Below are positions 30,252-39,758 of a stretch of 64,000 bases of DNA, in pieces (within the stretch, counting starts at the first letter, position 1; each line of letters starts with the position of its first letter). The stretch comes from Tetrapisispora phaffii CBS 4417. Taxonomy: Eukaryota > Ascomycota > Saccharomycetes > Saccharomycetales > Saccharomycetaceae. The stretch covers positions 1,087,521-1,151,520 of the forward strand of contig NC_016521.1 of the NCBI RefSeq assembly GCF_000236905.1, written 5' to 3'. A program made the position numbers and the translations under genes. The notes beneath the pieces are model-generated. The model saw nothing but the letters and a program-made list of their open reading frames with translations, was not told the DNA's origin and searched no databases.

Positions 30252-30644
30252 CATAAATACATAGCTTAGTTTAACTATAATATTACAGCCATGTAAGTAC
30301 TCGTTTCGTTAACTGTCACTTGCCAGCTTATCCGTTTCGTAAATTGTGTGTGTGTGTTCGGGCCATTGCCATAAAAAAACACATAACCGGACATTCCACG
30401 GACATGAAGAAGCGCCGGCGAAATGAGCCAAGATTGCTTATCGAGATCCAACCAATGAGAGTGGCGGATGATCCCACCAGGGCAAGGAAACATTACCGTT
30501 AAAAGCGCCGTGCGCTCGATCATAATTCTCGGAAGATTACGGCACCAAAAGATAAGGGTTGATGCCGTTTTTTATTGCTTTTTCCCACTAGAGGCATGCC
30601 TGTGTTTTCGCACTTTGGACTACGATCACTAGACGATGCCGCAC

Positions 30645-30668
30645 GCACCCGCACCCGCACCCGCACCC
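30645..30668. repeat. GCACCC hexamer repeat, telomere-like
   Basis: Four exact GCACCC units followed by ACACGCG. C-rich with CA steps, it resembles irregular yeast telomeric C(1-3)A sequence and Rap1 sites (CACCC-n-ACA). Confidence 0.85.
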
Positions 30669-31761
30669 ACACGCGAGACCCTCGAACGCACACTGACCGT
30701 TGCGGCAACAGACAAAAACACGCAGGGACTCCGAAATTTAAAATAAAAAAATGACGAATTTTATCTGTCGTTTTCGTGCTGCGCATTTTCTCACCCTCTT
30801 GTCGGGGCACTTTATCACGTTTCTTGCATTTCGTACGTTTTTCGTTTTCGTAAACACTGTATTTGGAAATCACAAGAATTTGCCAGTGAACCAACCGCAC
30901 ACACTGGGGTCAAAACACGATCGTTCCTTTTTTCTTTGCTGTACATTGACATCGCCATAAATCCCATTGACGAATTTCGTTTCCAGCACCATAGTTAAAT
31001 ATATATTCGCTATACATACGATAAACGCAATGCTACTAACAGCCAGGCCAAGCCCATAAGCAAAAAAAAATGTAGAGTATACTTTTGTTATATGCTTTTG
31101 AGTTACAGTCTTGCTGTATTGTATTGAGGTAAGTGATAGAAGATAATGGCAATTGGTGATAGATAGATACTCTTCTCAGCAACATCAAAATGATGCTTTT
31201 TCCTTTATGTTTTAATGCCTTTTGCATTTGATATTGTGATATACTAAGTATGAATATATATATGCATATATCTATATTTCTTGGCCATTCTGATATGATT
31301 CATTGCATTATACTCGGACAAACCTACTTACTACGTGGGTTTGTTCTAATGTCGGTTGTATCAGTTTTTCATTCTTTTTCAGTGTTTTGCTGTTTTGTAA
31401 TTTTTCAGTTTCGCTATTTTATATTTTACTAGTAATTCAAATATTATTTAGTAAGCTTCCTATTTAGAATCAAACGATTTTTATAAAACTTGCTACATTT
31501 TTCTTTTTGATTTGGTTTGGGTTGATCATCGTACTACGAAGAATAAATTCAATTTGTTGTTACAAAGTAATTGAAAAATAATTCATTTCTGGAGATAAGT
31601 ATTTATTAGACGCTCTTTGAAAGAAGAAAAAGTGAAGTGAAAAATTTTTTTTGTATTTCTTTTAGTTTTGTTAAAGTCTATCAGGAGAGATAATACCAAA
31701 TAAAAGAACAAAAAAAAGTACTCTAATTTACAATATATAGAACTATAAAAACACGTCTGCT

Positions 31762-33681
31762 ATGTCTGATCCGAAATCTGGGTATGAGATGAGTGACACG
31801 AAGGCAGAAGCTCATGTCTTTTCGTCACAAGAAAATGAAGTCGAATATCTTGACAGTCAACTGAATGGTGATTCTTCAAGTAACAATTCAATCAAAGAAC
31901 CTACGTCCACAGGTGCAAAGGGTCATTTTAAAAGTTTTGTTGACTCTTTTAGAAGAGGTGATCATGCCAAAAATGCATTACACGATTTGGAAAATGATAT
32001 TACAACTTCAATTTCACATGCATCTTTAGTTCATGCAGTCTCTAAAGCAAGAGAAGATGACGAAATAATGCAAAGTGTAGCATCCGCAGAACACCGTAAA
32101 GTTAACAACACGGAGTCAGATGATCTACAAAAAACAATTAAACCAAGACATGTTATTATGATTTCGTTAGGTACTGGTATCGGTACTGGTTTATTAGTTG
32201 GTAACTCGTCGGTCTTAAGTGCAGCCGGTCCAGCTCCTTTGGTTATTGGGTATTCCATTATGGGTTCCTGTCTTTACTGTATCATCCAAGCTGCTGGTGA
32301 AATGGCTGTTGTCTATAGTGATTTAAATGGTGGTTTCAATAATTATCCTTCGTTTTTACTGGACCCTGCTTTAGGGTTTTCTGTCGCTTGGGTTTACTGT
32401 CTTCAATGGTTATGTGTCTGTCCTTTAGAACTAGTCACAGCATCTCTTACAATCAAATATTGGACTACAAAAGTCGATCCCGATGTATTCGTCATCATTT
32501 TTTATGTATTAATTATCAGTATTAATGTTTTTGGTGCTAGAGGTTATGCTGAGGCAGAGTTTTTCTTCAACGTTTGTAAAGTTCTAATGATGATTGGTTT
32601 CTTTATCTTAGGTATTATCATCACTGCTGGTGGTGCTGGTAATGACGGTTATTTGGGTGCTAAATATTGGCACGAACCTGGTGCATTTAGAGGTGAACAT
32701 GCTGTCGACCGGTTCAAAGGTGTTATGGATACCTTCGTCGCTGCGGCTTTTGCTTTTGGTGCAACCGAATTTATTGCTTTAACTGCCGCTGAACAATCCA
32801 ATCCAAGAAAAGCTATTCCATCCGCTGCCAAGAAAGTTTTGTACAGAATTGTTCTTATTTTCTTAGTTTCCATTATCATGTTAGGTTTCTTAGTTCCATA
32901 CGATTCTGATCAATTGTTAGGTTCATCAGGTTCAGGTGTTAAGGCCTCACCATATGTTTTAGCCGTCTCATTACACGGTGTACGTGTCGTGCCACATTTC
33001 ATTAATGCGGTTATTTTACTTTCCGTACTATCCGTGGGTAATTCTGCATTCTACTCCAGTTCTCGTCTATTGTTATCTTTATCTCAACAAGGTTATGCAC
33101 CAAAATGGTTCGATTACGTGGACAGACAAGGTAGACCAGCAAGAGCAATGCTGATGTCGGCATTGTTTGGTGTCATTGCTTTCTGTGCAACCTCTCCAAA
33201 GGAAACTGATGTATTCAATTGGTTGTTGGCTATTTCCGGTTTATCTCAATTATTTACTTGGTTCGCTATTTGTATGTCCCATGTAAGATTCAGATATGCC
33301 ATGAAAGTCCAAGGTAGATCAATCGGTGAAGTCGGTTTCCATTCCCAGACCGGTGTCTATGGTTCATTGTACGCTGCTACTATGATGATTTTAGCTTTAA
33401 TGGCTCAATTCTGGGTTGCTATTGCTCCATTAAATGAAGGCAAATTAGATGCTCAAAACTTTTTCCAAAGTTATTTAGCCATGCCAATTTTAATTGCACT
33501 ATACTTTGGTTATAAACTTTATTATAGAGACTGGAAGTTGTATATCAAAGCTGATAAGATTGACCTGATATCTCACAGACAAATTTTTGATGAAAACATT
33601 TTAAAGCAAGAAGATGAAGAATACAAAGAAAAATTGAGAAACGGTCCAGCATGGCGTAGAATTGCAGATTTCTGGTGTTAA
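31762..33681 (+). CDS. AGP1/GNP1: Agp1/Gnp1-type amino-acid permease
   Basis: A 639-residue plasma-membrane permease of the yeast amino-acid transporter family (APC superfamily). The cytosolic N-terminus of about 130 residues is acidic and Ser-rich with KSFVDSFRRG. The membrane core starts with IKPRHVIMISLGTGIGTGLLVGNS, the family signature, and has about 12 hydrophobic segments. Other marks are CPLELVTASLTIKYWTT, AAFAFGATEFIALTAAEQSNPRKAIPSAAKK and the C-terminus NGPAWRRIADFWC, whose last Trp-Cys is the usual palmitoylated end of this subfamily. Agp1 and Gnp1 take up many neutral amino acids, including Gln, Asn, Ser and Thr, under SPS-sensor control. The next genes (FRM2/HBN1 type, FUS1) match the AGP1 locus; the preceding GMC1 matches GNP1. 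Confidence 0.95.
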   Translation: MSDPKSGYEMSDTKAEAHVFSSQENEVEYLDSQLNGDSSSNNSIKEPTSTGAKGHFKSFVDSFRRGDHAKNALHDLENDITTSISHASLVHAVSKAREDDEIMQSVASAEHRKVNNTESDDLQKTIKPRHVIMISLGTGIGTGLLVGNSSVLSAAGPAPLVIGYSIMGSCLYCIIQAAGEMAVVYSDLNGGFNNYPSFLLDPALGFSVAWVYCLQWLCVCPLELVTASLTIKYWTTKVDPDVFVIIFYVLIISINVFGARGYAEAEFFFNVCKVLMMIGFFILGIIITAGGAGNDGYLGAKYWHEPGAFRGEHAVDRFKGVMDTFVAAAFAFGATEFIALTAAEQSNPRKAIPSAAKKVLYRIVLIFLVSIIMLGFLVPYDSDQLLGSSGSGVKASPYVLAVSLHGVRVVPHFINAVILLSVLSVGNSAFYSSSRLLLSLSQQGYAPKWFDYVDRQGRPARAMLMSALFGVIAFCATSPKETDVFNWLLAISGLSQLFTWFAICMSHVRFRYAMKVQGRSIGEVGFHSQTGVYGSLYAATMMILALMAQFWVAIAPLNEGKLDAQNFFQSYLAMPILIALYFGYKLYYRDWKLYIKADKIDLISHRQIFDENILKQEDEEYKEKLRNGPAWRRIADFWC

Positions 33682-34843
33682 GGAATCTAAAACTTGTAAC
33701 ATACTAGAAATTGGGCAGAATGAACAAAAAAAATCCGGAAGCAGTAATTGAAAAGAAACTTTCAGTAAGATTTCTTCCCGAATTCTAATCTAAAATAATT
33801 GACGTTCATCATATTCAAAAGAATTGATAATTGACGCAAATGTATTTTTATGCACTACAGTATAGGACACATTTTTCGCCTATAAACCTAATCAACTAAA
33901 CGTCCTTCAAGAAGTATATCTCAATGATATTAAATATTCTGCATTCAAGCACGTTTGGTATAATGAAATGAAATACGAACAAACAGCATATATTCACTTT
34001 TTTATTCTTTTTTTGTCGGCGTCATACTCATGTACTTCACGACTTCATACACACGAGTATATATGTACAATTATATGATCAACTTTTAGTTTTGCATAAT
34101 TTTATATGAACATATATATCTATTTTAATAAAAGTTATCAATGTAAACAATAAAACATATCTTCTTGAATTAGAAAACTCTATAAGAACAGTAATCAATT
34201 TACGCCAATTCACACTATAACAGCGATAGGCACTAATGCTGAATATCACATTTTCTCGAATCTACATTAATTAACAAACTACTAGCTCATTAAAAATATA
34301 TTAGTCAACTAATAACACTATATTAATTCTAATAGTTCTATTATAGTATTATTACTAATTCATAAGTAATTGAACTTTCGAAGTTCGGTAAGATAGAATA
34401 ATACATCAAATCTTTGAAAAAACCCGTAGAAATATTCGAAATTTGACCAGAAAGAATGAATAACCATTTCGAACTTTTTTTCTTGGTGTTCTTTCAATTA
34501 TCTCGAGAGTATGGTTCCTTCTGCAAAGTTTTGTATATAGAAATATATCTTTAGACATTAAAACTATTAGTAAAACGTCCGGAACACGATCATTGAACCA
34601 TCGGTTCGTAAGAATTATGCATTGGCCGTCGATGGAAATCTCACTAGATAGGGATGGCTGCCAACTTCTCGATTTATGCATTAGTTTTATATAAAAGCTA
34701 CAAAGATGATAGAGTTATATTTGAATATATTAAGTTTGTCAATTACGTTTCATTACTATTCTTAAAATTTTCACAGTTTTCGTCTTTACATAAAAAGACT
34801 TCATATTAAATCGTATAACAAAAATACACTATATAAAATAAAT
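33682..34843. other. Intergenic permease - first nitroreductase-like gene
   Basis: About 1.16 kb of AT-rich DNA. A 91-codon minus-strand frame (34406-34681) begins with an ATG but has no recognisable family features. No other structure seen. Confidence 0.5.
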
Positions 34844-35422
34844 ATGTCTGTTGAACACATTATCAAAGCCGTATCTTCTAGAAGAACCATCTACAACTTG
34901 AAACAGACTTTACCTGCTGGTGTTACTGTTGAAAAGATTCAAGAAATCGTTCAATCCATTGTTAAGGATGTCCCAACTGCTTTCAACTCGCAATCCACTC
35001 GTGCCATTATCTTGACCGGTGCTGCTCATAAGAAAGCTTGGGAATCAGTTGTTGCTGCTATGCCAAATGATGATGCTAAGAAGAGACCAGCATCGGCCAG
35101 AGATGAGGCCTTTGGTTCTATCATCTTCATGACTGATTCTAAAACTATTCAAGGGTTACAAGAAAAATTTCCCGCTTACAGCGCAATGTTTCCACATTTT
35201 GCCGACCAAGCTAATGGTGCCGCCCAAATTTCCACTTGGACTGCTTTACACCAGCTAAATCTAGGTTGTAATTTGCAACATTATAACACAATGATCAGAG
35301 AAGCTCTACCAGCTGATGTTCCAAAGGAATGGGAGGTCGCCGCCCAATTGGTATTCGGTTCTGTTGGTGCTCCCGCTGGTGAAAAGACATTTATCGAAAA
35401 CCCAGTCAAAGTTTACAAATAA
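34844..35422 (+). CDS. FRM2: Nitroreductase-like protein, Frm2/Hbn1 family, copy 1
   Basis: A 192-residue protein without signal or membrane segment. It belongs to the fungal nitroreductase-like group with Frm2 and Hbn1 (193 residues each), FMN-dependent proteins linked to fatty-acid signalling, nitro-compound metabolism and oxidative stress. Readable family features are SSRRTIYNLKQTLP near residue 12, PTAFNSQSTRAIILTG near 45, KKRPASARDEAFGSIIFMTD near 82, and LGCNLQHYN near 145 with QLVFGSVGAPAGEKTF near the end. It is slightly closer in wording to Frm2/Hbn1 (RRTIYNLK) than copy 2. In S. cerevisiae the two paralogs are also tandem next to AGP1. Whether these two pairs arose from the same duplication is not decidable here. 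Confidence 0.9.
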   Translation: MSVEHIIKAVSSRRTIYNLKQTLPAGVTVEKIQEIVQSIVKDVPTAFNSQSTRAIILTGAAHKKAWESVVAAMPNDDAKKRPASARDEAFGSIIFMTDSKTIQGLQEKFPAYSAMFPHFADQANGAAQISTWTALHQLNLGCNLQHYNTMIREALPADVPKEWEVAAQLVFGSVGAPAGEKTFIENPVKVYK

Positions 35423-36178
35423 ACAGAGACGTAGATATTTATATTTGTACTTTATAAACTATATGTCATCTAATATAAATAAAAAAGTCCTATAAATATA
35501 TACTCTCAAGAGACATTGACGTTTAATGTTTAAATGAGAAAATATTTTCTGCCCTTCTAGAACCCCAATTTGCTTACTATATTAGAAAACACAAGTAACT
35601 CGATGATTTAGAATACGATACCTAATCATTATAAAATTGGATCAACTTCACATCTATTCACAACAACTGCAATCATTATATTAAAAAACCTAGATGTTCT
35701 TTATTATCTGCTACGAAAAAGAATTAGTAATATTATATAGGTAATTAAAGTATTTTTCAGCGTGTTAAAAAAACTAAGTGCGAAGCAAGATCCGGATCTT
35801 GACATGAAATTAATCTTACTAAGGTCATAAAAAGTGATGACATTCAGCTGTAATGAAGCATCACAGAATGTATAAGGCATGTTATTCATATTAAAAATAA
35901 ATTGGGTGTACCTATTCAATCGCAAGAGGTATTTGTAATATATATTAGTAAATTATCAATGTTTATTGATAATTTACGTCAATGGCACTAGATTTAAAAA
36001 AGGTATAAAAGGATGAATTATTTATTCTTAATCAATTAAATTCAATTATAATTTGTATTAATCTATTTTCTCTAAAGAATAAGAAAAAAGAAAACATCAA
36101 ACAGAAACAACAATTTAGTATATCTATTGCTAAATTAACAAAATCATCAAGGTTAAAAAAAAATATTAACTCGAAAAA
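35423..36178. other. Intergenic between the two nitroreductase-like genes
   Basis: AT-rich; promoter of the second copy. It holds a perfect inverted repeat at 35948-35977 about 200 bp before the ATG. Confidence 0.55.
35948..35977. promoter_or_regulatory. Inverted repeat with paired GATA-type sites
   Basis: GTAAATTATCAAT, a 4-base spacer GTTT, then the exact reverse complement ATTGATAATTTAC. Each 13-bp arm contains TTATC/GATAA, the core bound by yeast GATA factors. The regulatory role is inferred. Confidence 0.4.
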
Positions 36179-36757
36179 ATGTCTGCTGCTTCTTTCATCC
36201 AATCTATTGCTTCTAGAAGAACTATCTACAAATTATCACCTGAATTACCAAATGGTGTTACCATTGATAAAGTTCAGAACTTTGTAGAAACTTTGGTTAG
36301 AGAAATTCCAACTGCTTTGAATAGCCAATCCACTCGTGCTGTTATTCTAACTGGTAACTCGCACAAATTAGCCTGGGATAATGTCGTCAAGGCCATGCCA
36401 AGTGCTTCTGCTAAAATGAGACCTGAATCTGCCAGGGATGAAGCCTTTGGTACCATTGTATTCATGACAGATGTTAAAACCATAGAAAAGCTACAGGAGG
36501 AGTACTCTGCTATTGCACACGTATTCCCTACCCACTCAGATACATCTAATGGTGCTGCTCAAATTACTGCGTGGGCTGCTTTAGAACAATTAGGATTAGG
36601 TTGTCATTTACAACATTATAATCCTATGATTAAGGAAGCTTTACAATTTGATATTCCACAAGAGTGGAATGTGGTAGCCCAATTAGTTTTTGGATCCGTA
36701 AGAGAAGCTCCAACTGAAAAGACATACATTAATAATCCAGTGAAGATATACGCTTAA
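36179..36757 (+). CDS. HBN1: Nitroreductase-like protein, Frm2/Hbn1 family, copy 2
   Basis: A 192-residue tandem paralog of the gene at 34844. Shared blocks are SRRTIYKLSPELPNGV, PTALNSQSTRAVILTGNSHK, RPESARDEAFGTIVFMTD, NGAAQITAWAALEQLGLGCHLQHYNPMIKEAL and QLVFGSVREAPTEKTYINNPVKIY. It should fold as a single-domain FMN nitroreductase-like protein. The assignment of FRM2 to one copy and HBN1 to the other is only a convenience. Converges with FUS1, whose 3' end is 130 bp away. Confidence 0.9.
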   Translation: MSAASFIQSIASRRTIYKLSPELPNGVTIDKVQNFVETLVREIPTALNSQSTRAVILTGNSHKLAWDNVVKAMPSASAKMRPESARDEAFGTIVFMTDVKTIEKLQEEYSAIAHVFPTHSDTSNGAAQITAWAALEQLGLGCHLQHYNPMIKEALQFDIPQEWNVVAQLVFGSVREAPTEKTYINNPVKIYA

Positions 36758-36886
36758 AGTAAATGAGAAATAAATGTGAATAACGATAATCTACATTTGA
36801 ACTTATTAACAGTAGATCAACTACCTTTCATTCTGTTAAAATAAATATCTTTATAGCTTTATAGAATCCAAACTACTAAATATATT

Positions 36887-38191
36887 TTAACCATCTAAAC
36901 AATAACCGGGTATAATCCCTCTTTCGTCATTCAAATATAATTTCGAATCAATATTTCTCGGTTCATCAATTGTGTTGCATAAAGATGAACCATTTAATTG
37001 ACATTTTTCAACTAAACACCATCCATCAGAGTGGACAGCCAAGACTCTCACATGTTCACCACAATCAATATTAATTTCATCAGTTAATTTTGCTTCATAT
37101 TTTATTTTAACACCAAACACTTTACCCACTATGAATCTTGAAGTGGGTGTGAGAGGTAATGGCTTTAGTTGAGATAAATATCTTAAATACTTTAAATGAC
37201 TCTTATATTTTTTCTTATTATTCTTTTTTTTATTTCCTTTATGCTTATTCTTACATTTTTTACTGGAAGGAACTGGATCAATTTTAAATATTAATGTACC
37301 AGAATTATCTGGATAAAGAATTTGTTGATTAATATTAGTGTCCCCCTTAGTCTCGCCTTCGTCTTCATCTGAATAATTTAACTCAAACATTGCTCCTGAG
37401 TTGTATTTTTCAACAGCTGAAGCTAAAATTGGCGATCTTTCGTCTACATTTCCTATGTCAACATGCTTTTTTTCGATATGTGATAATAATTTTAATTTCT
37501 TTAGTTTCATATCAGAACATTTTACGTTGGTTCCAAAATCCCTAAGATATAGAGAACTTCTCATGAACCATTTTGAAAGAGGAGAGTCATATTTCCAATT
37601 ATTTGACCTTGGACTGTCATTATTGTAAAAATCGATGTTGGCCTCTTCATCTTTGCCTATGGAAGGAAAAGTCGATGATATATGATATATGTTAGGTGGT
37701 GATGTATATAATAATTTTTCTGCTTCATCACTATATTGCTGAAGTTCACAGCCCACATTAGAATTTTTGTAAATATTTGATTGGACAGCATTCTTTGGTG
37801 TTAGGATATGTTTATGCAAAGGGTTCAATATTTTATATTCAATATGCGACGAAACATTTTGTCCAAAAGGAAGATTCTGTTTGTTAATTATGTCGTCACT
37901 ATTTTTTTTCAAATAATCTGATCGATAATCTTGAGTATAAATCTTTTCAGTTAACCAATTTTTAGATCTTGATTTAGGTGAAGTATCTTTAGCAATTGAA
38001 TAGTTATATTTCCTCATATAGAAGTAAATAAGAATTAAAATAATACAAAAACAAACGAACCCTACAGGTAACCCAATAATTAATCCTATCTGGTTAGATG
38101 ACGAACTTGTATCAATAGCAGTTACTGAATTCAGACCTGTGTCTGAGTTTACAATAGTATTAGGCACTTTTAATGAGAGTAAAGACACCAT
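36887..38191 (-). CDS. FUS1: Fus1, cell-fusion membrane protein
   Basis: A 434-residue single-span protein. The short extracellular N-terminus (about 35 residues, Ser/Thr-rich including SSSSNQ) is followed by a membrane helix, LIIGLPVGFVCFCIILILIYFYM, at about 33-55. A long cytosolic region comes next. An SH3 domain ends the protein (about residues 350-434: SRFIVGKVFGVKIKYEAKL, GEHVRVLAVHSDGWCLVEK, RGIIPGYCLDG). Fus1 concentrates at the mating-projection tip and coordinates fusion. Length is shorter than S. cerevisiae Fus1 (512). A Lys/Asn-rich tract precedes the SH3. The promoter side contains paired pheromone-response elements (38528-38541). Position next to FRM2/HBN1 matches chromosome III. 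Confidence 0.92.
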   Translation of the reverse strand: MVSLLSLKVPNTIVNSDTGLNSVTAIDTSSSSNQIGLIIGLPVGFVCFCIILILIYFYMRKYNYSIAKDTSPKSRSKNWLTEKIYTQDYRSDYLKKNSDDIINKQNLPFGQNVSSHIEYKILNPLHKHILTPKNAVQSNIYKNSNVGCELQQYSDEAEKLLYTSPPNIYHISSTFPSIGKDEEANIDFYNNDSPRSNNWKYDSPLSKWFMRSSLYLRDFGTNVKCSDMKLKKLKLLSHIEKKHVDIGNVDERSPILASAVEKYNSGAMFELNYSDEDEGETKGDTNINQQILYPDNSGTLIFKIDPVPSSKKCKNKHKGNKKKNNKKKYKSHLKYLRYLSQLKPLPLTPTSRFIVGKVFGVKIKYEAKLTDEINIDCGEHVRVLAVHSDGWCLVEKCQLNGSSLCNTIDEPRNIDSKLYLNDERGIIPGYCLDG

Positions 38192-38381
38192 TGGAATATA
38201 TTAACTATTTTCAGTCTATCTTTAAACCATATATTTTTACGATTCCTACTTAGAGCTACTACCTCTAATTTAAGATAACCGTAACAATACGCAATTTACT
38301 CACCACTAAGTTGAAAACCCTTTTATGGAAGGTCCAACTGGCATAAAAAGACCAGATTCATGGTTACATATAACCCAAACT

Positions 38382-38428
38382 CATACATACATACATACAT
38401 ACATATATATATATATGCATGCATGCAT
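38382..38428. repeat. Compound microsatellite (CATA)n(TA)n(GCAT)n
   Basis: About five CATA units, a TA run, then three GCAT units, within the FUS1 promoter. Confidence 0.9.
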
Positions 38429-38527
38429 TTGATCCAGCATAAATACGAAAGTGCCTGAACCTTAAACATCTATGTCAGTGCAGTTTCAGATTTTATGTCC
38501 TTTCTTTGACATCGCTGACACTTTGTT

Positions 38528-38541
38528 TGAAACTTGTTTCA
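38528..38541. promoter_or_regulatory. Paired pheromone-response elements of FUS1
   Basis: TGAAACTTGTTTCA: TGTTTCA (38535-38541) is an exact Ste12 element in reverse orientation, and TGAAAC precedes it in the opposite orientation, two bases apart. The pair lies about 340 bp upstream of the FUS1 ATG. FUS1 is the classic Ste12 target. Confidence 0.7.
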
Positions 38542-38771
38542 GATATTTTTTAAAAGCGACGCCGCAAGACATAGTATGATTTCGTTTACGAACAAAGATA
38601 ACGTTTAATGATGACGGTGATGGTGATACTGGTGATTCGAAGTTGTAAATGATTATTACAGTTATTTTTATTTTTAATGTTCATTTAATTATATGCAAAT
38701 TGTTTAGATATTATTGACTTTATATATATAAGTATTCAAAATTTTTTGTCTGAATTAGTTACAGGGATTCC

Positions 38772-39758
38772 TTAGAGTCTCCCACCAGGGGTAATGGCAG
38801 TCTTTCCTTCGGCTCCAACATTGAATTCTTCAAAATCTCCTCTATGTCTTAACATTATTGTTGGTTTTAACCCTTGCATTTTCAAGTTCTTAAAAGTAAC
38901 TACAGGGCTATCATCCAATTCTAGTGCCTTCTCTTGGTCTCCATAACAGATTACAAGTACATACTGTCTCCAATCTTCTTCATTCAAGTGGTGTCTCTTC
39001 ATTGCATTCCTCAGTATCTTTTCACATGAATCTTCCTTTGAGGCACGGAGTTGTTTCAATGGTTCTGAATTTGAAGATGGACCTGTGCTTTCTTGATTAA
39101 GACCATTTGATGATGATGGTGCTTTTGCAGCTACTTTCGATAGAGTTGAGTTTTGTCTTGAAACTGCATGGATGGGGTTCTTGCCATTTAATTGTTCGCT
39201 ATGATCTTTTTTAGTATTGTCATCATTGATATGTGGATGCTGAGGATTGGATAATGTTCCATTAGATTGATTTTGAGATCTAGATCTATACAAATCACCG
39301 ATCATGCCTGCATCCGAGTTGCCAGGGCTATTCGAATTACTCGAACTCTTTACAACATCTAGCACATCCATACGTAGGCGAACATACTGGGATTGGAAAT
39401 CTCTCAATTTTACTGATAATGTGCTATATAGGTTATCCAACGAGAATACCAAAGTCTCATTTTGTGTTTTATGATATTCGTCATTTTCTTTGCGTAATAG
39501 TTTGTTCAACTGTAACTTAAACTTAATTGCCAATTTTAAATTCGCACTTCCACACAGATCTTTGCAATCTTGCAAAGATAGCTCCTTTAATAGATCGCCA
39601 CTGATTTCTTGTTCAATCAAATTGTTATATAGTTCGCTTTCGTTATCTATATCCAAAGTTGATACGCACCAAGAGGCAACATCTTCAGCCGACCACTTAC
39701 TACAATTCACATCGATTACCATGCCATTGTTGTCACTTCCTTTATCTTCAACACTCAT
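38772..39758 (-). CDS. STE50: Ste50, adaptor for the Ste11 MAPKKK
   Basis: A 328-residue protein, against 346 in S. cerevisiae. Ste50 links Ste11 to Cdc42 and Opy2 in the mating, filamentation and HOG pathways. An N-terminal SAM domain occupies about residues 18-90 (WSAEDVASWCVSTLDIDNES, LIEQEISGDLLKELSLQDC). A Ser/Asn-rich linker follows. A C-terminal Ras-association domain occupies about 235-312 (CEKILRNAMKRHHLNEEDWRQYVLVICYGD and TIMLRHRGDFEE). The initiation ATG is directly preceded by TGTTTCA on the plus strand, a possible Ste12-type sequence, though it lies inside the leader. FUS1 and STE50 adjacent here puts two mating genes side by side. Confidence 0.94.
   Translation of the reverse strand: MSVEDKGSDNNGMVIDVNCSKWSAEDVASWCVSTLDIDNESELYNNLIEQEISGDLLKELSLQDCKDLCGSANLKLAIKFKLQLNKLLRKENDEYHKTQNETLVFSLDNLYSTLSVKLRDFQSQYVRLRMDVLDVVKSSSNSNSPGNSDAGMIGDLYRSRSQNQSNGTLSNPQHPHINDDNTKKDHSEQLNGKNPIHAVSRQNSTLSKVAAKAPSSSNGLNQESTGPSSNSEPLKQLRASKEDSCEKILRNAMKRHHLNEEDWRQYVLVICYGDQEKALELDDSPVVTFKNLKMQGLKPTIMLRHRGDFEEFNVGAEGKTAITPGGRL

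Larger units (their letters stand above)
30073..31761. other. Intergenic upstream of the amino-acid permease
   Basis: About 1.7 kb holding two tandem repeats (30207-30251, 30645-30668), a GC-rich island (about 30390-30720), and an AT-rich proximal promoter with long A and T tracts (31600-31750). Open frames on both strands in the island (for example 30520-30900) are not supported. Confidence 0.5.
38192..38771. other. FUS1 promoter region
   Basis: Between FUS1 (start at 38191) and the 3' end of STE50. Contains a CATA/TA/GCAT microsatellite (38382-38428) and pheromone-response elements. RNQ1, BIK1 and HIS4, found between these genes in S. cerevisiae, are absent. Confidence 0.65.

Noticed and set aside
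30520..30900. A 126-codon minus-strand open frame upstream of the permease
   Set aside because: It includes the GCACCC repeat read as Arg/Val repeats and is GC-island noise; no family features.
34406..34681. A 91-codon minus-strand frame with an ATG between the permease and nitroreductase-like genes
   Set aside because: No recognisable motif, no neighbour in known gene order; could be real but cannot be supported.
38609..38755. ATGATGA followed by CTGA downstream as a possible C/D snoRNA
   Set aside because: The boxes are about 145 nt apart, with no flanking stem and no second box pair.
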